A stretch of 5,866 bases of DNA from Hyphomicrobiaceae bacterium (lineage in GTDB: Bacteria > Pseudomonadota > Alphaproteobacteria > Rhizobiales > Hyphomicrobiaceae): NCBI GenBank assembly GCA_020442225.1, contig JAGRKR010000353.1, positions 1 to 5,866 of the forward strand, in the 5' to 3' direction. The first letter of the stretch is position 1; every line of letters begins with the position of its first letter. A program made the translations under genes and the position numbers. This document shows positions 5,131-5,866 of the stretch, one piece after another. Below the pieces are notes generated by a model. That model did no database searches. It was given only the letters and a program-made list of their open reading frames with translations, and was not told the DNA's origin.

Positions 5131-5861
5131 GCGCCCCCCTCGAGATAGGCGGCCCGCACCTCAGGACGATGCAGCAACTCCTGACCCGTGCCGCTCAGCG
5201 TGATGCGACCGTTGACCATGACGTAGCCGCGATGCGCGAGGCGAAGCGCGTGGAAGGCGTTCTGCTCGACGAGGAACACGGTCAGGCCTTCCTCCTGGTT
5301 GAGCTGGCGGATCACCTGGAAGATCTGGCGCACGATCAGCGGTGCCAGCCCGAGGGACGGCTCGTCCAGCAACAGCAGTTTCGGCCGCCCCATCAGGGCG
5401 CGGGCAATGGCCAGCATCTGCTGCTCGCCGCCAGAGAGCGTGCCGCCGCGCTGGCCTTCGCGGGCCTGCAGGAACGGGAAGAGCCGATACACCCGGGCGA
5501 GGTCGCTGTCGAACGTGGCCGGCTCCGGGTTGAGGATGGCGCCCATCTTGAGGTTCTCGAGCACCGTCATGCGCGGGAAGATGCGGCGGCCCTCGGGCGA
5601 CTGCGCCAGGCCAAGACGCATGATCCTGTGGGTGGCAAGGCGCGTGACGTCCTGGCCATCGAAGACGATGCGGCCGCTGGTGGCGCGCGGGCTGCCGCAG
5701 ATCGTCATCATCAGCGTGGTCTTGCCGGCGCCATTGGCGCCGATCAGCGTCACGATCTCGCCGCGGCGCACTTCGAGGCTGACGGAGCGGAGCGCCTGCA
5801 CGCGGCCGTAGAAGGTCTCCACCGCCTCGACGGCGAGCAGGATGTCGGTGCTGGCGCTCAT
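5127..5861 (-). CDS. livF: Branched-chain amino acid ABC transporter ATP-binding protein LivF
   Basis: A 244-residue ABC ATPase that, paired with LivG, powers import of branched-chain amino acids through the LivHM permease at the inner membrane. Domain features in order: A-loop region TFYGRVQAL (16-24); Walker A GANGAGKT (41-48); Q-loop Gln87 followed by SPEGRRIFPRMTVLENL (88-104), the typical LivF stretch; signature LSGGEQQ (142-148); Walker B LLLLDEP (162-168) with catalytic Glu167; D-loop SLGLAP (169-174). The usual switch-loop His is replaced in VEQN (198-201), which is normal for LivF proteins, not a defect. Length matches the family and separates it from the longer LivG. The start at 5861 is 5 bases from the window edge, so its ribosome binding site cannot be judged; livG probably lies just outside. 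The stop overlaps the next gene. Confidence 0.95.
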   Translation of the reverse strand: MSASTDILLAVEAVETFYGRVQALRSVSLEVRRGEIVTLIGANGAGKTTLMMTICGSPRATSGRIVFDGQDVTRLATHRIMRLGLAQSPEGRRIFPRMTVLENLKMGAILNPEPATFDSDLARVYRLFPFLQAREGQRGGTLSGGEQQMLAIARALMGRPKLLLLDEPSLGLAPLIVRQIFQVIRQLNQEEGLTVFLVEQNAFHALRLAHRGYVMVNGRITLSGTGQELLHRPEVRAAYLEGGA

Positions 5862-5866
5862 GTGCC

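Noticed and set aside
5262..5270. Missing switch-loop His in LivF (VEQN)
   Set aside because: Other LivF proteins also have VEQN here, so it is a family feature and not a lesion.
1..5866. Mobile elements, CRISPR arrays, tRNA or rRNA genes, defence islands
   Set aside because: No terminal inverted repeats with a transposase, no regular spaced repeats, no tRNA-like cloverleaf and no defence-type domains were seen.

Overview
The window looks like a chromosomal segment of a high-GC alphaproteobacterium, most likely of the order Hyphomicrobiales. This rests on the strong G/C bias at third codon positions, the style of the LivK and LivF proteins, and a small membrane protein that I recognise as the DUF6867 type known beside liv genes in that group. 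The genus cannot be fixed by eye. I see no insertion sequence, phage, CRISPR, tRNA or rRNA signature; it reads as ordinary core and metabolic DNA with some overlooked small genes.

Layout from left to right. At 1-320 (minus) is the 5' part of purB (adenylosuccinate lyase), running off the left edge. A 150-bp divergent spacer separates it from a plus-strand FAD-dependent D-amino-acid dehydrogenase-like oxidoreductase (471-1724). This gene meets a minus-strand pair tail to tail, sharing a CTAG that serves as antiparallel TAG stops. The pair is a P1/DmpA-family self-cleaving N-terminal-nucleophile hydrolase (1942-2928) and a 74-residue single-pass membrane protein (1721-1945) joined to it by an ATGA overlap. 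About 320 bp of non-coding DNA follows (2929-3250), holding several hairpins and a possible Shine-Dalgarno-sequestering leader. It leads into an unrecognised 67-residue gene (3251-3454, plus). A strong inverted repeat (3499-3536) then closes both this gene and the oncoming minus-strand branched-chain amino acid transport genes.

The transport genes run right to left: livF (5127-5861), the DUF6867-like membrane protein (4780-5130, ATGA overlap), a 128-bp gap, then livK (3551-4651). The permeases and LivG are not in the window and presumably lie beyond the right edge. LivK would capture branched-chain or related amino acids in the periplasm and LivF would help power import. The oxidoreductase and the Ntn hydrolase are also plausible amino-acid or amide scavenging functions, but nothing in the sequence ties them to the transporter.

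The most interesting points are four. The Ntn hydrolase has a Thr/Asp/Asp arrangement with the same spacing as I recall for the nylon-oligomer hydrolase NylC. Its coupled small membrane protein has no known role. The leader of the 67-residue gene can form two mutually exclusive structures, one of which would hide a near-perfect ribosome binding site. The DUF6867 protein is embedded in the liv operon. None of these is proof of a new system.
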